NCBI RefSeq assembly: GCF_001522585.2
Contig: NZ_CP013373.1
Coordinates: 2,170,001 to 2,234,000, forward strand
DNA: 64,000 nt
Reading direction: 5' to 3'
Source of the DNA: Burkholderia sp. NRF60-BP8
GTDB taxonomy: Bacteria; Pseudomonadota; Gammaproteobacteria; Burkholderiales; Burkholderiaceae
Positions 15,888 to 26,379 of this stretch are shown here, piece by piece. How positions within the stretch are numbered: position 1 is the first letter of the stretch; each line of letters opens with the position of its first letter. The notes beneath the pieces were generated by a model. It was given only the letters and a program-made list of their open reading frames with translations, made no database searches and was not told where the DNA came from. A program made the translations under genes and the position numbers.

Positions 15888-16367
15888 TCACAGCAGCTTG
15901 TCGATGTCCGCGGCGATCTCGTCGGGCTTGGTGGACGGCGCGTAACGCTTGACGATGCGCCCTTCGCGGTCGATCAGGAATTTCGTGAAATTCCACTTGA
16001 TCGCCTTGAGGCCGAGAATGCCGGGCGCCTCGTCGGTCAGGTAGCGATACAGCGGATGCGCATGGTCGCCCTTCACGTCGATCTTCGCGAACATCGGGAA
16101 CGTGACGCCGTAGTTGCGCTCGCAGAACGCACCGATCTGCGCGGCGTCGCCCGGCTCCTGCTTGCCGAACTGGTTGCACGGGAAGCCGAGCACGAAGAAG
16201 CCGCGCGCCGCGTACTGGTCGTACAGCTTCTGCAGACCCGCGTACTGCGGCGTGAAACCGCACTCGCTCGCGGTATTGACGATCAGCAGCACCTTGCCGC
16301 GATACGCATCGAGCGAGACCGGCGCACCGGCGAGCGTCTCCGCGCTGAACGAATACAGGGTGGACAT
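15888..16367 (-). CDS. Glutathione peroxidase family protein (Cys type)
   Basis: Thiol peroxidase reducing hydroperoxides with glutathione or thioredoxin. 159 residues. The peroxidatic residue is Cys36 in NTASECGFT; the other family residues are Gln70 (in the [10 protein letters not shown] motif) and Trp125-Asn126 (WNFTKFL). A cysteine rather than selenocysteine is used, and there is no internal TGA. The second cysteine in FCERNYGV (about 82) could be the resolving one, favouring a thioredoxin-dependent mechanism. A clear aaggagtg ribosome-binding site supports the chosen ATG. Confidence 0.94.
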   Translation of the reverse strand: MSTLYSFSAETLAGAPVSLDAYRGKVLLIVNTASECGFTPQYAGLQKLYDQYAARGFFVLGFPCNQFGKQEPGDAAQIGAFCERNYGVTFPMFAKIDVKGDHAHPLYRYLTDEAPGILGLKAIKWNFTKFLIDREGRIVKRYAPSTKPDEIAADIDKLL

Positions 16368-16503
16368 TGGGCACTCCTTATATGAAACCGGATCGACGTG
16401 GAGTCTAGGCGAAATTGCGCCGTTGCGGCATCGGCCGAGCGGCCGATGCCCGGCGCGATCGGCGCGCGGTCTAGAATAGCGGTTTTGGCCAGTCATTTCC
16501 GCC

Positions 16504-18435
16504 GTGATCCGTTTCAATCAGTTCAGCCTTGCGCGCGGCACCAAGCCGCTGTTCGAGTCGACCTCGTTCGTGCTCAATCCCGGCGAGAAAGCCGGCCTGA
16601 TCGGCGCGAACGGCGCCGGCAAGTCGACGCTGTTTTCCGTCCTGCGCGGCGAGCTGCATTCCGACGGAGGCGATTTCTCGATGCCGCCGTCGTGGCGGAT
16701 CGCCCACGTGTCGCAGGAAACGCCCGCGGTCGACCGCTCCGCGCTCGACTACACGCTCGACGGCGATACCGCGCTGCGCGAGATCGAGGCCCGCATCGCC
16801 GCCGCGTCGGCCGCACATGACGGCGCCGCCGAAGCCGACGCGCACGCGGCGTTCGCCGATGCCGACGGCTACACCGCGCCGGCCCGCGCCGAAGCGCTGC
16901 TGCTCGGCCTCGGCTTCACGCTCGCGCAAACGCGCGAATCCGTCGCGAGCTTCTCCGGCGGCTGGCGCATGCGGCTGAACCTCGCGCAGGCGCTGATGTG
17001 CCGCTCCGACCTGCTGCTGCTCGACGAACCGACGAACCACCTCGATCTCGATGCGATCGTGTGGCTCGAAGACTGGTTGCACCGCTACCCCGGCACACTC
17101 GTCGTGATCTCGCACGACCGCGAATTCCTCGATTCGATCTGCAACGTCACGCTGCATCTGGAAAACCGCCAGGTGAAGCGCTACGGCGGCAACTACTCGC
17201 AGTTCGAAGTGCTGCGCGCGCAGCAACTGGCGCTGCAGCAAAGCGCATACGAAAAGCAGCAGAAGACGATCGAGCACCTGCAGAGCTTCGTCGACCGCTT
17301 CAAGGCCAAGGCGACCAAGGCCAAGCAGGCGCAAAGCCGGATGAAGGCGCTCGAGAAGATGGAGTTGATCGCACCCGCGCACATCGCGTCGCCGTTCACG
17401 TTCGAATTCCGCACGCCCGATGCCGCACCGAACCCGATGATGGTGATGGAGGACGTCTGTTGCGGCTACCGCGCCGACGACGGCGCGGACATCCCGATCG
17501 TCGAACGCGTCGCGCTGTCGATCCAGAACGGCCAGCGCATCGGCCTGCTGGGCGCGAACGGCCAGGGCAAGTCGACGCTGATCAAGACACTGGCCGGCAC
17601 GCTCGCGCCGCTGTCGGGGCACGTGCGCGACGGCAAGGGGCTGACGATCGGCTATTTCGCGCAGCACCAGCTCGAGACGCTTCGCGAAGACGATTCGCCG
17701 CTCGCGCACCTGGCGCGGCTCGCGCCCGACACGCGCGAGCAGGAATTGCGCGACTTCCTCGGCGGCTTCAATTTCTCGGGCGACATGGCGACCAGTCCGG
17801 TCGGGCCGTTCTCGGGCGGCGAAAAAGCGCGCCTCGCGCTGGCCCTGATCATCTGGCAGAAGCCGAACCTGCTGCTGCTCGACGAACCGACGAACCACCT
17901 CGACCTCGAAACGCGCCACGCGCTGACGATGGCGCTCGCGCAGTTCGAAGGCACGCTGATCCTCGTGTCGCACGACCGTCACCTGCTGCGCGCGACGACC
18001 GACCAGTTCATGCTGGTCGCGAAGCACCGGCTGCAGCCGTTCGACGGCGACCTCGACGACTACCGCGACTGGCTGCTGCAGCATGCGGCCGAGCAGCGCG
18101 CGGCCGCGAAGGCCGACAGCGCGGCCGCCGCGGGCGCCGATCCGGGCATCAATCGCAAGGATCAGAAGCGCCAGGCGGCCGAGGAACGCCAGCGGCTGTC
18201 GCAGTTGAAGAAGCCGCTGCAGACCCGCATCACGAAGCTCGAAAAGGAAATGGAAACGCTGCACGCCGAGAAGGCGCGCCTCGACGCGTTCGTCGCCGAT
18301 CCGGCGAGCTACGAGGCCGCGCGCAAGACGGAGCTGACCGACGCGATCCGCAAGCTCGGCGAGGTCAACACGCGGCTCGAGACGGTCGAGGCCGACTGGC
18401 TCGCCGCGCAGGAAGAACTCGAGCAGATCGGCTGA
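16504..18435 (+). CDS. ABC-F family ATPase (YheS-like)
   Basis: Soluble tandem ATPase of the ABC-F class, which act on ribosomes rather than in transport. 643 residues with two nucleotide-binding domains: first Walker [10 protein letters not shown] (34-42), signature [10 protein letters not shown] and [11 protein letters not shown]; second Walker [10 protein letters not shown] (about 354), signature [11 protein letters not shown] and [12 protein letters not shown] basic inter-domain linker (about 245-295, rich in Lys/Gln) fits the ribosome-contacting arm. The C-terminus is a coiled coil with a Glu/Lys-rich tail. The start is GTG at 16504; homology starts there ([11 protein letters not shown]). 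There is no membrane segment. YheS is favoured over Uup, EttA or a resistance protein on overall layout. Confidence 0.92.
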   Translation: MIRFNQFSLARGTKPLFESTSFVLNPGEKAGLIGANGAGKSTLFSVLRGELHSDGGDFSMPPSWRIAHVSQETPAVDRSALDYTLDGDTALREIEARIAAASAAHDGAAEADAHAAFADADGYTAPARAEALLLGLGFTLAQTRESVASFSGGWRMRLNLAQALMCRSDLLLLDEPTNHLDLDAIVWLEDWLHRYPGTLVVISHDREFLDSICNVTLHLENRQVKRYGGNYSQFEVLRAQQLALQQSAYEKQQKTIEHLQSFVDRFKAKATKAKQAQSRMKALEKMELIAPAHIASPFTFEFRTPDAAPNPMMVMEDVCCGYRADDGADIPIVERVALSIQNGQRIGLLGANGQGKSTLIKTLAGTLAPLSGHVRDGKGLTIGYFAQHQLETLREDDSPLAHLARLAPDTREQELRDFLGGFNFSGDMATSPVGPFSGGEKARLALALIIWQKPNLLLLDEPTNHLDLETRHALTMALAQFEGTLILVSHDRHLLRATTDQFMLVAKHRLQPFDGDLDDYRDWLLQHAAEQRAAAKADSAAAAGADPGINRKDQKRQAAEERQRLSQLKKPLQTRITKLEKEMETLHAEKARLDAFVADPASYEAARKTELTDAIRKLGEVNTRLETVEADWLAAQEELEQIG

Positions 18436-18529
18436 ACGCGGCCGCCGGGCCGTCAGCCGACGATCGCGTCATCGGCGGCGCGGTGCGTCGGAGCGTCCAT
18501 GCCCGACGAAACGGCCCGGCCGCGAAAAC

Positions 18530-18560
18530 GACGAGGCCGGGCACCTGGCCCGGCCTCGTC
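18530..18560. terminator. Strong hairpin between convergent genes, likely terminator
   Basis: A 12-bp perfect stem (18530-18541 with 18549-18560) with a 7-base loop lies between the ABC-F gene and the convergent small gene. It lacks a T-run on the plus strand, so termination efficiency is uncertain. Confidence 0.55.
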
Positions 18561-18608
18561 GGTCACTGCTGTGTCGACATGGCCGCATCGGCCCGCCGCG
18601 TGATCCGT

Positions 18609-18875
18609 TCAGCGGCGCGGCAGCGTGTCGCGCGGCATCTGTTCGTCGTCGCCCATCAGGTATCGGCGCCCTTGGGTCGGCCGGCGAATCGCCGCGACGA
18701 CTTCCGCTTCCGTCACATCTTCGGACACGACCTTGCGCGCCAGGCGCCCTTCTTCGTCGATCCATTCGACGATTCGGCATCCGCCGCCCCACGGCTGGCG
18801 AATCGGCTCCGACACGCGGCAGCCGCGCAGGTTGTAAAGGCGTCCGCCAGGCGCTTCCCCATACGATTTCAACAT
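18609..18875 (-). CDS. Small conserved hypothetical protein (possibly DUF2866)
   Basis: 88-residue soluble protein with no signal peptide or membrane helix. Its sequence has a conserved look: LYNLRGCRVSEPIRQPWGGG, then EWIDEEGRLARKVVSED and a C-terminal RRYLMGDDEQMP segment. The ATG at 18875 is chosen because an aaggga ribosome-binding site lies a few bases upstream; the longer open frame (ten more residues) has none. I believe it belongs to a Burkholderia-restricted small family (DUF2866) but cannot confirm this. No function can be assigned. Codon use is like its neighbours. It is monocistronic. Confidence 0.72.
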   Translation of the reverse strand: MLKSYGEAPGGRLYNLRGCRVSEPIRQPWGGGCRIVEWIDEEGRLARKVVSEDVTEAEVVAAIRRPTQGRRYLMGDDEQMPRDTLPRR

Positions 18876-19035
18876 AGGTTCCCTTCGCATTGCGCGGTTC
18901 GACATTCCGGCAAAGGATAGGGAAAAGCGATGTCCGGCGGGTTACAGCAGCCTACATATTCTTTACGGTGAATTACGCGACAGATCGTCCGGCGACGCCC
19001 AGCCCGCGCGCGCCGGATCGCTCATCCGAGATCGC

Positions 19036-20412
19036 TCATTCGAGATCGCGCACGCGGTCGATCGCCTGCTCGAGCCGCTCGACGGCCATCACGTTCAGCC
19101 CTTCGATCGCCTGTTTCGGCGCATTCGCCTTCGGAATCAGCGCGGACGTGAAACCGAGCTTCGCCGCCTCGCGCAGCCGTTCCTGCCCGCGCGGCGACGG
19201 CCGGATCTCGCCGGCCAGCCCCACTTCGCCGAACACGATCAGCCCTTTGGGCAGCGCCTTGTTGCGCATCGACGAGTGAATCGCGAGCAGCACCGCGAGG
19301 TCGGCGGCCGGTTCGGTGATCTTCACGCCGCCGACCGCATTCAGGAACACGTCCTGGTCGAAGCACGCGATGCCCGCGTGCCGGTGCAGCACCGCGAGCA
19401 GCATCGCGAGCCGGTTCTGCTCGAGGCCGACCGCGAGCCGGCGCGGGTTCGGCACGTGCGCCGTATCGACGAGCGCCTGGATTTCGACGAGCAGCGGACG
19501 CGTGCCTTCCTGCGTGACGAGCACGCACGAACCGGGCACGACCTGCTCGTGCTGCGACAGGAACAGCGCGGACGGGTTGGCTACGCCGCGCAGCCCGCGC
19601 TCGGTCATCGCGAACACGCCGAGCTCGTTGACTGCGCCGAAGCGGTTCTTGAACGCACGCACGAGCCGGAACGACGAATGCGTGTCGCCCTCGAAATACA
19701 GCACCGTGTCGACGATGTGCTCGAGCACGCGCGGGCCGGCCAGGTTGCCTTCTTTCGTCACGTGGCCGACCATGATGATCGCGGTGCCCGACTGTTTCGC
19801 GATGCGCGTGAGCTGCGCCGCGCATTCGCGCACCTGCGCGACCGAGCCCGGCGCCGACGTGAGCGCGTCCGAATAGACGGTCTGGATCGAGTCGATGACG
19901 GCCACGTCCGGCCGCTCCGCATCGATCGCGGCCTGGATCTTCTCGAGCTGGATCTCGGCGAGCAGCTTCAGTTCGGCCGCCGGCGCGCCGCCGTCCAGCA
20001 GCGCGAGCCGTTGCGCGCGCAACGCGATCTGCGCGGCCGATTCCTCGCCGCTGATATAGAGCGCGCGCCGCTCGCTCGCGATATCCGCGAGCGACTGCAG
20101 CAGCAGCGTCGACTTGCCGATGCCCGGATCGCCGCCGATCAGCACGACGCCGCCGGGGACCAGCCCGCCGCCCAGCACGCGGTCGAATTCGCCGATGCCG
20201 GTCGAGAAGCGCGGCACGTCGGCGGCCTCGATGTCGACGAGACGCTGCACCGGCGCCCGCTTCGCGAGCGACTGGAAACGGTGCGCAGCCGGCGACTCGG
20301 CGACCGATTCGACGAGGGTGTTCCAGGCCTGGCACGACGGGCACTGGCCCTGCCACTTGGGGGTCTGTCCGCCACACTCGCTGCAGACGTAAACGGTTTT
20401 CTGTTTGGCCAC
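19036..20412 (-). CDS. radA: DNA repair protein RadA/Sms
   Basis: RecA-related helicase that helps branch migration during recombination. The 458-residue protein has an N-terminal C4 zinc finger (Cys10, 13, 24, 27), Walker A GGDPGIGKST (93-102), Walker B (AVIDSIQT), the RadA-specific KNRFG motif (about 255) and a C-terminal Lon-protease-like domain (from about 290) without need of an active dyad. It starts at MAKQKTVYVCSECG. It lies 9 bp downstream of alr, so the two are probably co-transcribed. Confidence 0.96.
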   Translation of the reverse strand: MAKQKTVYVCSECGGQTPKWQGQCPSCQAWNTLVESVAESPAAHRFQSLAKRAPVQRLVDIEAADVPRFSTGIGEFDRVLGGGLVPGGVVLIGGDPGIGKSTLLLQSLADIASERRALYISGEESAAQIALRAQRLALLDGGAPAAELKLLAEIQLEKIQAAIDAERPDVAVIDSIQTVYSDALTSAPGSVAQVRECAAQLTRIAKQSGTAIIMVGHVTKEGNLAGPRVLEHIVDTVLYFEGDTHSSFRLVRAFKNRFGAVNELGVFAMTERGLRGVANPSALFLSQHEQVVPGSCVLVTQEGTRPLLVEIQALVDTAHVPNPRRLAVGLEQNRLAMLLAVLHRHAGIACFDQDVFLNAVGGVKITEPAADLAVLLAIHSSMRNKALPKGLIVFGEVGLAGEIRPSPRGQERLREAAKLGFTSALIPKANAPKQAIEGLNVMAVERLEQAIDRVRDLE

Positions 20413-20421
20413 GCGACGCCC

Positions 20422-21492
20422 TTATTCCGCTCGCACCGGCACGCGCGCGGCGATCGCGCACATCAGCTCGTAGCCGATCGTGCCGCAATGGCGCGCGACG
20501 TCGTCGATCGGCAGCGCGTTGCCCCACAGCTCGACGCGCGCGCCGACGCCGGCCTGCGGGCACGGCGTCAGGTCGACGGTGATCATGTCCATCGAGACGC
20601 GACCGACGATCCGCGTGCGGATGCCGTCGACGATCACGGGCGTGCCTTCCGGCGCGACGCGCGGATAACCGTCCGCGTAGCCGCACGCGACGACGCCGAT
20701 TCGCATCGGCGCCTGCGCGGAGAACGTCGAACCATAGCCGATCGCCTGGCCCTTCGCGATCGTCTGCACCGCGATCAGCTCGGACGCGAGCGTCATCGCG
20801 GGCTTCAACCCCGTGTCGGCGATATCGGACGACAACCCGGACGGCGACGCCCCGTACAGCACGATCCCCGGCCGCACCCAGTCGAAGTGCGTGTCCGGAT
20901 GCCACAGCACGGCCGCCGAATTCGCAAGGCTGCGCGCGCCGGCGATGTTTGCCGCGCCGCGCTCGAACGTCGCGAGCTGCTCGGCGACGCCGCGCTCGTT
21001 GTCCGCGTCCGAAAAATGGGTCATCAACGTGATCTGGCCGATGCCCGGGCACGCGCGCGCGCGCTCCCAAGCGGCACGATACTTCTCCGGCGCGTAGCCG
21101 AGCCGGTTCATTCCGCTGTTCATCTTGAGCTGCACGTTGACGGGCTTCGACAGCCGCGCCGTCTCCAGCATCCGCATCTGCTCGTCGTTGTGGACGGTCG
21201 TCGTCAGGCTGTAGCGGTCGATCACGTCGATGTCGGTCGAGCGGAAGAAGCCTTCGAGCAGCAGGATCGGGCCGGCCCAGCCGAGCTCGCGCAGCTTCAC
21301 GGCCTCGTCGAGGTCGAGCAGGCCGAAGCCGTCGGTGCCGCGCAGGCCCGGAAATGCGCGAGCGAGACCGTGGCCGTACGCATTGGCCTTGACGACCGCC
21401 CAGACTTTGGACGGGCCGGCAAAGCGGCGGACGACGGAGAGATTGTTCGCGAGAGCGGCGGTGTGGATGGTGGCGGAGATCGGGCGCGGCAT
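20422..21492 (-). CDS. alr: Alanine racemase
   Basis: PLP enzyme making D-alanine for peptidoglycan. 356 residues. The PLP lysine is Lys35 in [10 protein letters not shown]; the second catalytic residue is the Tyr in AIGYGSTF (about 250), and the C-terminal domain carries the conserved [12 protein letters not shown] motif. Length and layout match the DadX/Alr family. radA follows closely on the same strand. The upstream region is shared with the divergent lplT. Whether it is the biosynthetic or catabolic racemase is undecided; no D-amino-acid dehydrogenase gene is adjacent, favouring the biosynthetic Alr. Confidence 0.96.
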   Translation of the reverse strand: MPRPISATIHTAALANNLSVVRRFAGPSKVWAVVKANAYGHGLARAFPGLRGTDGFGLLDLDEAVKLRELGWAGPILLLEGFFRSTDIDVIDRYSLTTTVHNDEQMRMLETARLSKPVNVQLKMNSGMNRLGYAPEKYRAAWERARACPGIGQITLMTHFSDADNERGVAEQLATFERGAANIAGARSLANSAAVLWHPDTHFDWVRPGIVLYGASPSGLSSDIADTGLKPAMTLASELIAVQTIAKGQAIGYGSTFSAQAPMRIGVVACGYADGYPRVAPEGTPVIVDGIRTRIVGRVSMDMITVDLTPCPQAGVGARVELWGNALPIDDVARHCGTIGYELMCAIAARVPVRAE

Positions 21493-21710
21493 GGGAAATT
21501 TACGTAAAGACGCTTGCGAATCATCAGCTTACCGCGCCTTTTGAGCACCGAAGCCGGCAATTTGCGGAACGATCGGGGAATCTTGCTAGTCCGAATTCGC
21601 GTATTTTCATGTTATAAAGCCGTGCGCACAACCCATTTCGAACGGAATAAGCCGATCGCATACCAGGCGGCCTACGCGGCCCTGCCGCAGCGACGAAAGC
21701 ATCGCATCAG

Positions 21711-23018
21711 ATGAAAAAAGGTTTTTACACCATCATGGCCGCGCAGTTTTTCTCGTCGCTGGCCGACAATGCGCTTCTCATCGCCGCCATCGCCCTGCTG
21801 AAAGACCTCCACGCCCCCAACTGGATGACACCGCTGCTGAAGCTGTTCTTCGTGTTGTCGTACGTGGTGTTGGCGGCGTATGTCGGTGCGTTCGCGGATT
21901 CGCGCCCGAAGGGCCGCGTGATGTTCATCACCAACTCGATCAAGGTAGTCGGCTGCATGATCATGCTGTTCGGCGCCCACCCGCTGATCGCATACGGGAT
22001 CGTCGGCTTCGGCGCGGCGGCCTACTCGCCCGCCAAGTACGGGATTCTCACCGAACTGCTGCCGGCCGACCGGCTGGTCGCCGCGAACGGCTGGATCGAA
22101 GGCACGACCGTCAGCTCGATCATCCTCGGCACCGTGCTCGGCGGCGCGCTGATCAGCCCGCACATCGCATCGCACGTGATCGCGCACACGCCCGACTGGA
22201 TCGGCACGCCCGCCGAAGCCGCGATGGCGATCATCATGGCGATCTACGTGATCGCCGCGCTGTTCAACCTGCGCATTCCCGACACGGGCGCCCGCTATCC
22301 GAAGCAGGAACGCGGCCCGGTCAAGTTGCTCACCGATTTCGCCGACTGCTTCATGGTGCTCTGGCGCGACAAGCTCGGCCAGATTTCGCTCGCGGTCACC
22401 ACGCTGTTCTGGGGGGCCGGCGCGACGCTGCAGTTCATCGTGCTGAAATGGGCCGAGGTGTCGCTCAACATGTCGCTGTCCGAAGGCGCGATCCTGCAGG
22501 CCGTGGTCGCGGTCGGCGTCGCGGGCGGCGCGATCGCCGCCGCCGCCCGGATTCCGCTGAAGAAGTCGCTGACCGTGCTGCCCGTCGGCATCGTCATGGG
22601 CATCGCGGTGATGCTGATGGCGTTCTACACGCGCGACCTGTTCCCGTCGCACTGGGCCGTGCACTTCGGCCACCTGCGCCTGCCGTTCTACCTGATCGTC
22701 GCCTACGTCTTCCTGATCGGCGTCGGCGCGCTGTCCGGCTACTTCGTCGTGCCGATGAACGCGCTGCTGCAGCATCGCGGCCACGTGCTGCTGTCGGCCG
22801 GCCATTCGATCGCGGTGCAGAACTTCAACGAGAACCTGTCGGTGCTCGTGATGCTGTGCCTGTATGCGGTGCTCGTGTGGCTCGACGTGCCGGTCGGCGT
22901 CGTGATCGTGCTGTTCGGCACGTTCGTCTGCCTGACGATGTGGCTCGTGATGCGCCGCCACCAGGCGAACCAGCGTCAGTTCGACTCGGTCGCGCTGATC
23001 GGCGAATCGCGGCACTGA
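21711..23018 (+). CDS. lplT: Lysophospholipid transporter LplT (MFS)
   Basis: Inner-membrane major-facilitator protein that flips lysophospholipids inward for re-acylation. 435 residues, about twelve membrane helices. LplT hallmarks: [20 protein letters not shown] at the N-terminus, the SRPKGRVM loop, [13 protein letters not shown], and [19 protein letters not shown]. In E. coli it is next to aas; no acyltransferase gene is adjacent here. The 218-bp upstream region has an AT-rich patch with TATAAA at 21613-21618 that could be a -10 box. Confidence 0.93.
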   Translation: MKKGFYTIMAAQFFSSLADNALLIAAIALLKDLHAPNWMTPLLKLFFVLSYVVLAAYVGAFADSRPKGRVMFITNSIKVVGCMIMLFGAHPLIAYGIVGFGAAAYSPAKYGILTELLPADRLVAANGWIEGTTVSSIILGTVLGGALISPHIASHVIAHTPDWIGTPAEAAMAIIMAIYVIAALFNLRIPDTGARYPKQERGPVKLLTDFADCFMVLWRDKLGQISLAVTTLFWGAGATLQFIVLKWAEVSLNMSLSEGAILQAVVAVGVAGGAIAAAARIPLKKSLTVLPVGIVMGIAVMLMAFYTRDLFPSHWAVHFGHLRLPFYLIVAYVFLIGVGALSGYFVVPMNALLQHRGHVLLSAGHSIAVQNFNENLSVLVMLCLYAVLVWLDVPVGVVIVLFGTFVCLTMWLVMRRHQANQRQFDSVALIGESRH

Positions 23019-23076
23019 CGCTACACTCTCCGTTTTCGTCCGCCGGCGCCGGTCCTCGAACCGGCACGTTGCCCTC

Positions 23077-23886
23077 ATGACGCACCCGATACCCAACATC
23101 CTGACGATCGCCGGCTCCGATTCGGGCGGCGGCGCAGGCATCCAGGCCGACCTGAAGACGTTTTCCGCGCTCGGCGCGTATGGCGCGAGCGCGATCACCG
23201 CGCTGACCGCGCAGAACACGCGCGGCGTGACGGGCGTGCACGCGCCGGACGCCGCCTTCGTGACCGCGCAACTCGACGCGGTGTTCGACGACATCCGCAT
23301 CGATGCGGTCAAGATCGGGATGCTCGCCAACGCGGCGATCGTGCACGCGGTGGCCGACGCGCTGCGCCGTTACGCGCCGCGTTTCGTCGTGCTCGACACG
23401 GTGATGATCTCGAAGAGCGCCCACGCGCTGCTCGCGCCCGATGCCGTCGACGCGCTGCGCGACACGCTGCTGCCGCTCGCGACGGTCGTCACGCCGAACC
23501 TGCCCGAAGCGGCCGCACTATTGAACGATGCGCCCGCGTCCACCGAAGACGACATGGTCCGGCAAGGCCAGGCGTTGCTGCAAACGGGCGCGCGCGCCGT
23601 GTTGATGAAGGGCGGCCACCTGCCCGACGCGTCCGCGAGCCCCGACTGGCTCGTCGAAGCGACACGCACCGTGCGGCTCGAAGGCGCGCGCTTGCCGGTC
23701 GGCAACACGCACGGCACCGGCTGCACGCTGTCGTCGGCGATCGCCGCGCTGCTGCCGCAGCAGCCCGATCTGGAAAGCGCGGTACGCGACGCCAAGACCT
23801 ACCTGACCGGCGCGATCGCCGCGAGCGGCCACCTCGACGTCGGCCACGGCGTCGGCCCGGTCCATCACTTTCATCGCTGGTGGTAA
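23077..23886 (+). CDS. thiD: Hydroxymethylpyrimidine/phosphomethylpyrimidine kinase
   Basis: Phosphorylates HMP and HMP-phosphate for thiamine synthesis. 269 residues of the ribokinase-like fold: N-terminal [19 protein letters not shown] with the substrate-binding Asp/Gly-rich turn (11-27), and the ATP/anion-hole region [15 protein letters not shown] (about 210) with the catalytic Cys/Asp environment. It is 58 bp after lplT in the same direction. No TPP riboswitch-like leader is apparent in this short gap. Confidence 0.95.
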   Translation: MTHPIPNILTIAGSDSGGGAGIQADLKTFSALGAYGASAITALTAQNTRGVTGVHAPDAAFVTAQLDAVFDDIRIDAVKIGMLANAAIVHAVADALRRYAPRFVVLDTVMISKSAHALLAPDAVDALRDTLLPLATVVTPNLPEAAALLNDAPASTEDDMVRQGQALLQTGARAVLMKGGHLPDASASPDWLVEATRTVRLEGARLPVGNTHGTGCTLSSAIAALLPQQPDLESAVRDAKTYLTGAIAASGHLDVGHGVGPVHHFHRWW

Positions 23887-23904
23887 GCGCGGGCTGACGC
23901 GGCG

Positions 23905-24870
23905 TCAGCGATCCTGCGCCGCGAACGCCTGCGCGCGCCCCGGCCAGTCGTCGGGCACGACGAAACCGCGCGCCGTCTCGCGCCACGTGCCGTCGGCACC
24001 CTTTTCATGGATACAGATCAGGTCGGGCGCCTGGCGCGCCGCCAGCACGGGCGGCAGTTCTAGTGCGCTCGCCAGCGGCTCGGGCTGGACACCCGCGCCG
24101 GCGGCGGCACGCCGCGGCGCCAGCCATGCCAGCCTCGGCAACACGCTCCATGCCGCGCCGTCACGCTGCGCGGCCGCCCACGCCGGCCACTGCGCGTGCG
24201 TCAACCAGAAACCGCGCGGGTGATCCGGCGCGATTTCGGCGGACACCGGCGAGACCGGTGCGCCGTACGGATGGAACAGCCAACCCTTGACGAACATCTG
24301 CGCGTCGGACGGCGCGCCGTAGCCGAGCCGGGCAAAGCCGTCGTGTTCGCCGAGCCGCAACTGGTGATCGAGCAGCCGGCTGCGCTTGCGGTCGAACCGA
24401 TCGACGAGATTGGGGCCGACGAAGTCGGCGAGCGACGCGCCGTCGCGCACCGGCGCGCACAGATAGCACTTCACCGCGAGCTCCCAGTGCAGGCGCCGGC
24501 CATCCGGCGCGTCGACGAGAAAGTCGACTTCGCCGAGCGTGCGGCCGTTGCTGCGCAGCGGCAGATTGGCCGCGACGAGCCGCAGCGACGGCCCGTGCGT
24601 CAGAAAATACTCGAGCAGGCATTCGGCGTAGCGTCCGAGCCGGGTGGGCCGAAACCCGTCGAGCGCGCGATGCAGCGGCTCGGGCCGCGCATCGAGCGCG
24701 GCGAGCCACCCTTCGACGGCCGCTTGCCCGGCCGCATCCGGCCATGGGTGGGCGAGCGGTGCGCCCGGCACCGCGGTGAGCAGGCTCGGGCTGGCCAGCA
24801 GCCAGCCCAGGTCGCGCACCGCGACGTCATGCAGCGTATCGACGAACGCGCACGCCGCGCCGGTCGTCAT
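23905..24870 (-). CDS. DUF1853 family protein
   Basis: 321-residue soluble protein of unknown function. It matches DUF1853: the N-terminal VRDLGWLLASPSLL, the FRPTRLGRYAECLLEYFL segment, then LGEVDFLV and HWELAVKCYL, which resemble the acidic and Lys residues of a PD-(D/E)xK nuclease-like core (E..D..ExAVK). A nuclease fold is therefore a reasonable guess from the motif pattern, not an established activity. The ATG overlaps the stop of the uracil-DNA glycosylase gene (ATGA), so the two are coupled. Confidence 0.85.
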   Translation of the reverse strand: MTTGAACAFVDTLHDVAVRDLGWLLASPSLLTAVPGAPLAHPWPDAAGQAAVEGWLAALDARPEPLHRALDGFRPTRLGRYAECLLEYFLTHGPSLRLVAANLPLRSNGRTLGEVDFLVDAPDGRRLHWELAVKCYLCAPVRDGASLADFVGPNLVDRFDRKRSRLLDHQLRLGEHDGFARLGYGAPSDAQMFVKGWLFHPYGAPVSPVSAEIAPDHPRGFWLTHAQWPAWAAAQRDGAAWSVLPRLAWLAPRRAAAGAGVQPEPLASALELPPVLAARQAPDLICIHEKGADGTWRETARGFVVPDDWPGRAQAFAAQDR

Positions 24871-25898
24871 TGCCCGGTCGGGCCGTTCGCGTCGGCGCCT
24901 TCCGCACGCCGGAACGTGTCGCGCGCGAGGCACAGGTCGGCCCACGCCTTGGACTTGTCCTGCAGGCTGCGCAACAGGTAGGCCGGGTGGTAAGTGACGA
25001 TCACCGGCACGCCCTCGTACGCATGCACGCGGCCGCGCAGCGACGCGATGCTCGCGTCCGTCTTCAGCAGCGTCTGCGCGGCAAAACGGCCGAGCGCGAC
25101 GATCAGCTTCGGTCTCACGAGCGCGACCTGGCGCTGCAGATAAGGCTCGCAGCTCGCGACCTCGTCCGGCTCCGGGTTGCGGTTGCCGGGCGGCCGGCAC
25201 TTGATCACGTTCGCGATGTACACGTTGTCGCCGCGCTTGAGCGACAGCGACTGCAGCATGTTGTCGAGCAGCTTGCCGGCCTGGCCGACGAACGGCTCGC
25301 CCTGCTTGTCCTCGTTCTCGCCCGGCGCTTCGCCGATCAGCATCCAGTCCGCTTCGCGGTCGCCTACGCCGAACACGGTGTTGGTCCGCTTCTCGCACAG
25401 ACGGCACAGCGTGCAGTCCGCCACGCGCGCGGCCAGGGCATCCCAGTCGAGCGCGGCGACCGGTGTGCCGGCGGGACGCGATTCGGCGGGCGGCACGCCA
25501 TCGCCCGGCGGCGCCGCGTCGAACCATGCGAAATCGTCGTCCCCGGCGGGCGACGTATCAGCCTTCGGCGGCACCGTATCGGACAATGCGGCCGAATCGG
25601 ACGGCACAGCCTGCGCGGGCGGGCGATCGCCATCGACGACACCGTGCGCCGGCGCCCGCGACTCGCGAGCCGGCAAGCCACCGGCAGCGCCACGCGCGAC
25701 GGCCGCTGGCGCGTCGTCCTGCTCCGGCGCACGCGCCGGCCGATCGGCCGCGACGACGGAACCGACGTCGGCCGTCGCGGTTGCCGCGACGGCAGGCGCG
25801 TCGGCTGCCGCGCCCTCGCCCGCGCGTTGCCCGCGCCGTACCCAGATCTGCGCGAGGCCCAGTTCCTCGAGCGCCGCTTCAGCCCACGCCATGCGCAT
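24867..25898 (-). CDS. Uracil-DNA glycosylase, family 4 (Fe-S), with long N-terminal extension
   Basis: Base-excision enzyme removing uracil from DNA. The C-terminal catalytic domain (about 150-343) has the iron-sulphur ligands Cys162, Cys165, Cys234 and Cys250, motif [12 protein letters not shown] (189-200), and the late HPAYLLR (304-310). Residues about 22-148 form a Pro/Ala/Asp-rich low-complexity stretch that looks disordered. The first 21 residues ([20 protein letters not shown]) form a short conserved-looking helix. Two ATGs six bases apart are possible (25898 or 25892). The gene overlaps rimI upstream by 20 bp and the DUF1853 gene downstream by 4 bp. Confidence 0.92.
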   Translation of the reverse strand: MRMAWAEAALEELGLAQIWVRRGQRAGEGAAADAPAVAATATADVGSVVAADRPARAPEQDDAPAAVARGAAGGLPARESRAPAHGVVDGDRPPAQAVPSDSAALSDTVPPKADTSPAGDDDFAWFDAAPPGDGVPPAESRPAGTPVAALDWDALAARVADCTLCRLCEKRTNTVFGVGDREADWMLIGEAPGENEDKQGEPFVGQAGKLLDNMLQSLSLKRGDNVYIANVIKCRPPGNRNPEPDEVASCEPYLQRQVALVRPKLIVALGRFAAQTLLKTDASIASLRGRVHAYEGVPVIVTYHPAYLLRSLQDKSKAWADLCLARDTFRRAEGADANGPTGQ

Positions 25899-26379
25899 CC
25901 CCCTCGTCCTTGTTCAGCGTCAGACGCATCACGATCGCGTCCTCCCGGCTGCGATGCTTCGCCGGATAGTAGTTCTTGCGCCGGCCGATCGTCACGAAGC
26001 CGAAGCGCTCGTACAGACGAATCGCGCGCGGATTGGACGGCCGCACCTCGAGCAGCACGCCGTCGAGCCGCTCCGCGCGCGAAATGCGCACCGCCTCGCG
26101 CAGCAGCGCGAGGCCCGCGCCCGCATGTTGCGCGGCCGGCGCGACGCACAGGTTCAGCAAATGCATCTCGTCGATCACGGGCATCAGCACGCAATAGCCG
26201 ACGAGCGACCCGGTCACGTGCCGCAGGCACACGCCCAGATAGCCGTTGCGCAACGAATCCTCGAAATTGCCGCGGCTCCACGGGAATTCGTACGCGACGC
26301 GCTCGATCGCGACGACCTCGTCGAGATCGGCGTCCGTCATCGGCGCCAGATAGCGGTCGCTCAACAGGACACCCGTCAT
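25879..26379 (-). CDS. rimI: Ribosomal protein S18-alanine N-acetyltransferase
   Basis: GNAT enzyme acetylating the N-terminus of ribosomal protein S18 and possibly other proteins. 166 residues. Family features: [19 protein letters not shown] (RimI N-terminus), [21 protein letters not shown] (acetyl-CoA binding, with AQHAGAG in place of the usual RRxGxG), and the C-terminal [26 protein letters not shown]. The ATG overlaps the tsaB stop (ATGA). The tsaB-rimI pairing is widespread and supports the call. Confidence 0.94.
   Translation of the reverse strand: MTGVLLSDRYLAPMTDADLDEVVAIERVAYEFPWSRGNFEDSLRNGYLGVCLRHVTGSLVGYCVLMPVIDEMHLLNLCVAPAAQHAGAGLALLREAVRISRAERLDGVLLEVRPSNPRAIRLYERFGFVTIGRRKNYYPAKHRSREDAIVMRLTLNKDEGDAHGVG

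Noticed and set aside
16504..18435. Antibiotic-resistance ABC-F protein
   Set aside because: Layout and chromosomal core context fit the housekeeping YheS group; nothing indicates an acquired resistance gene.
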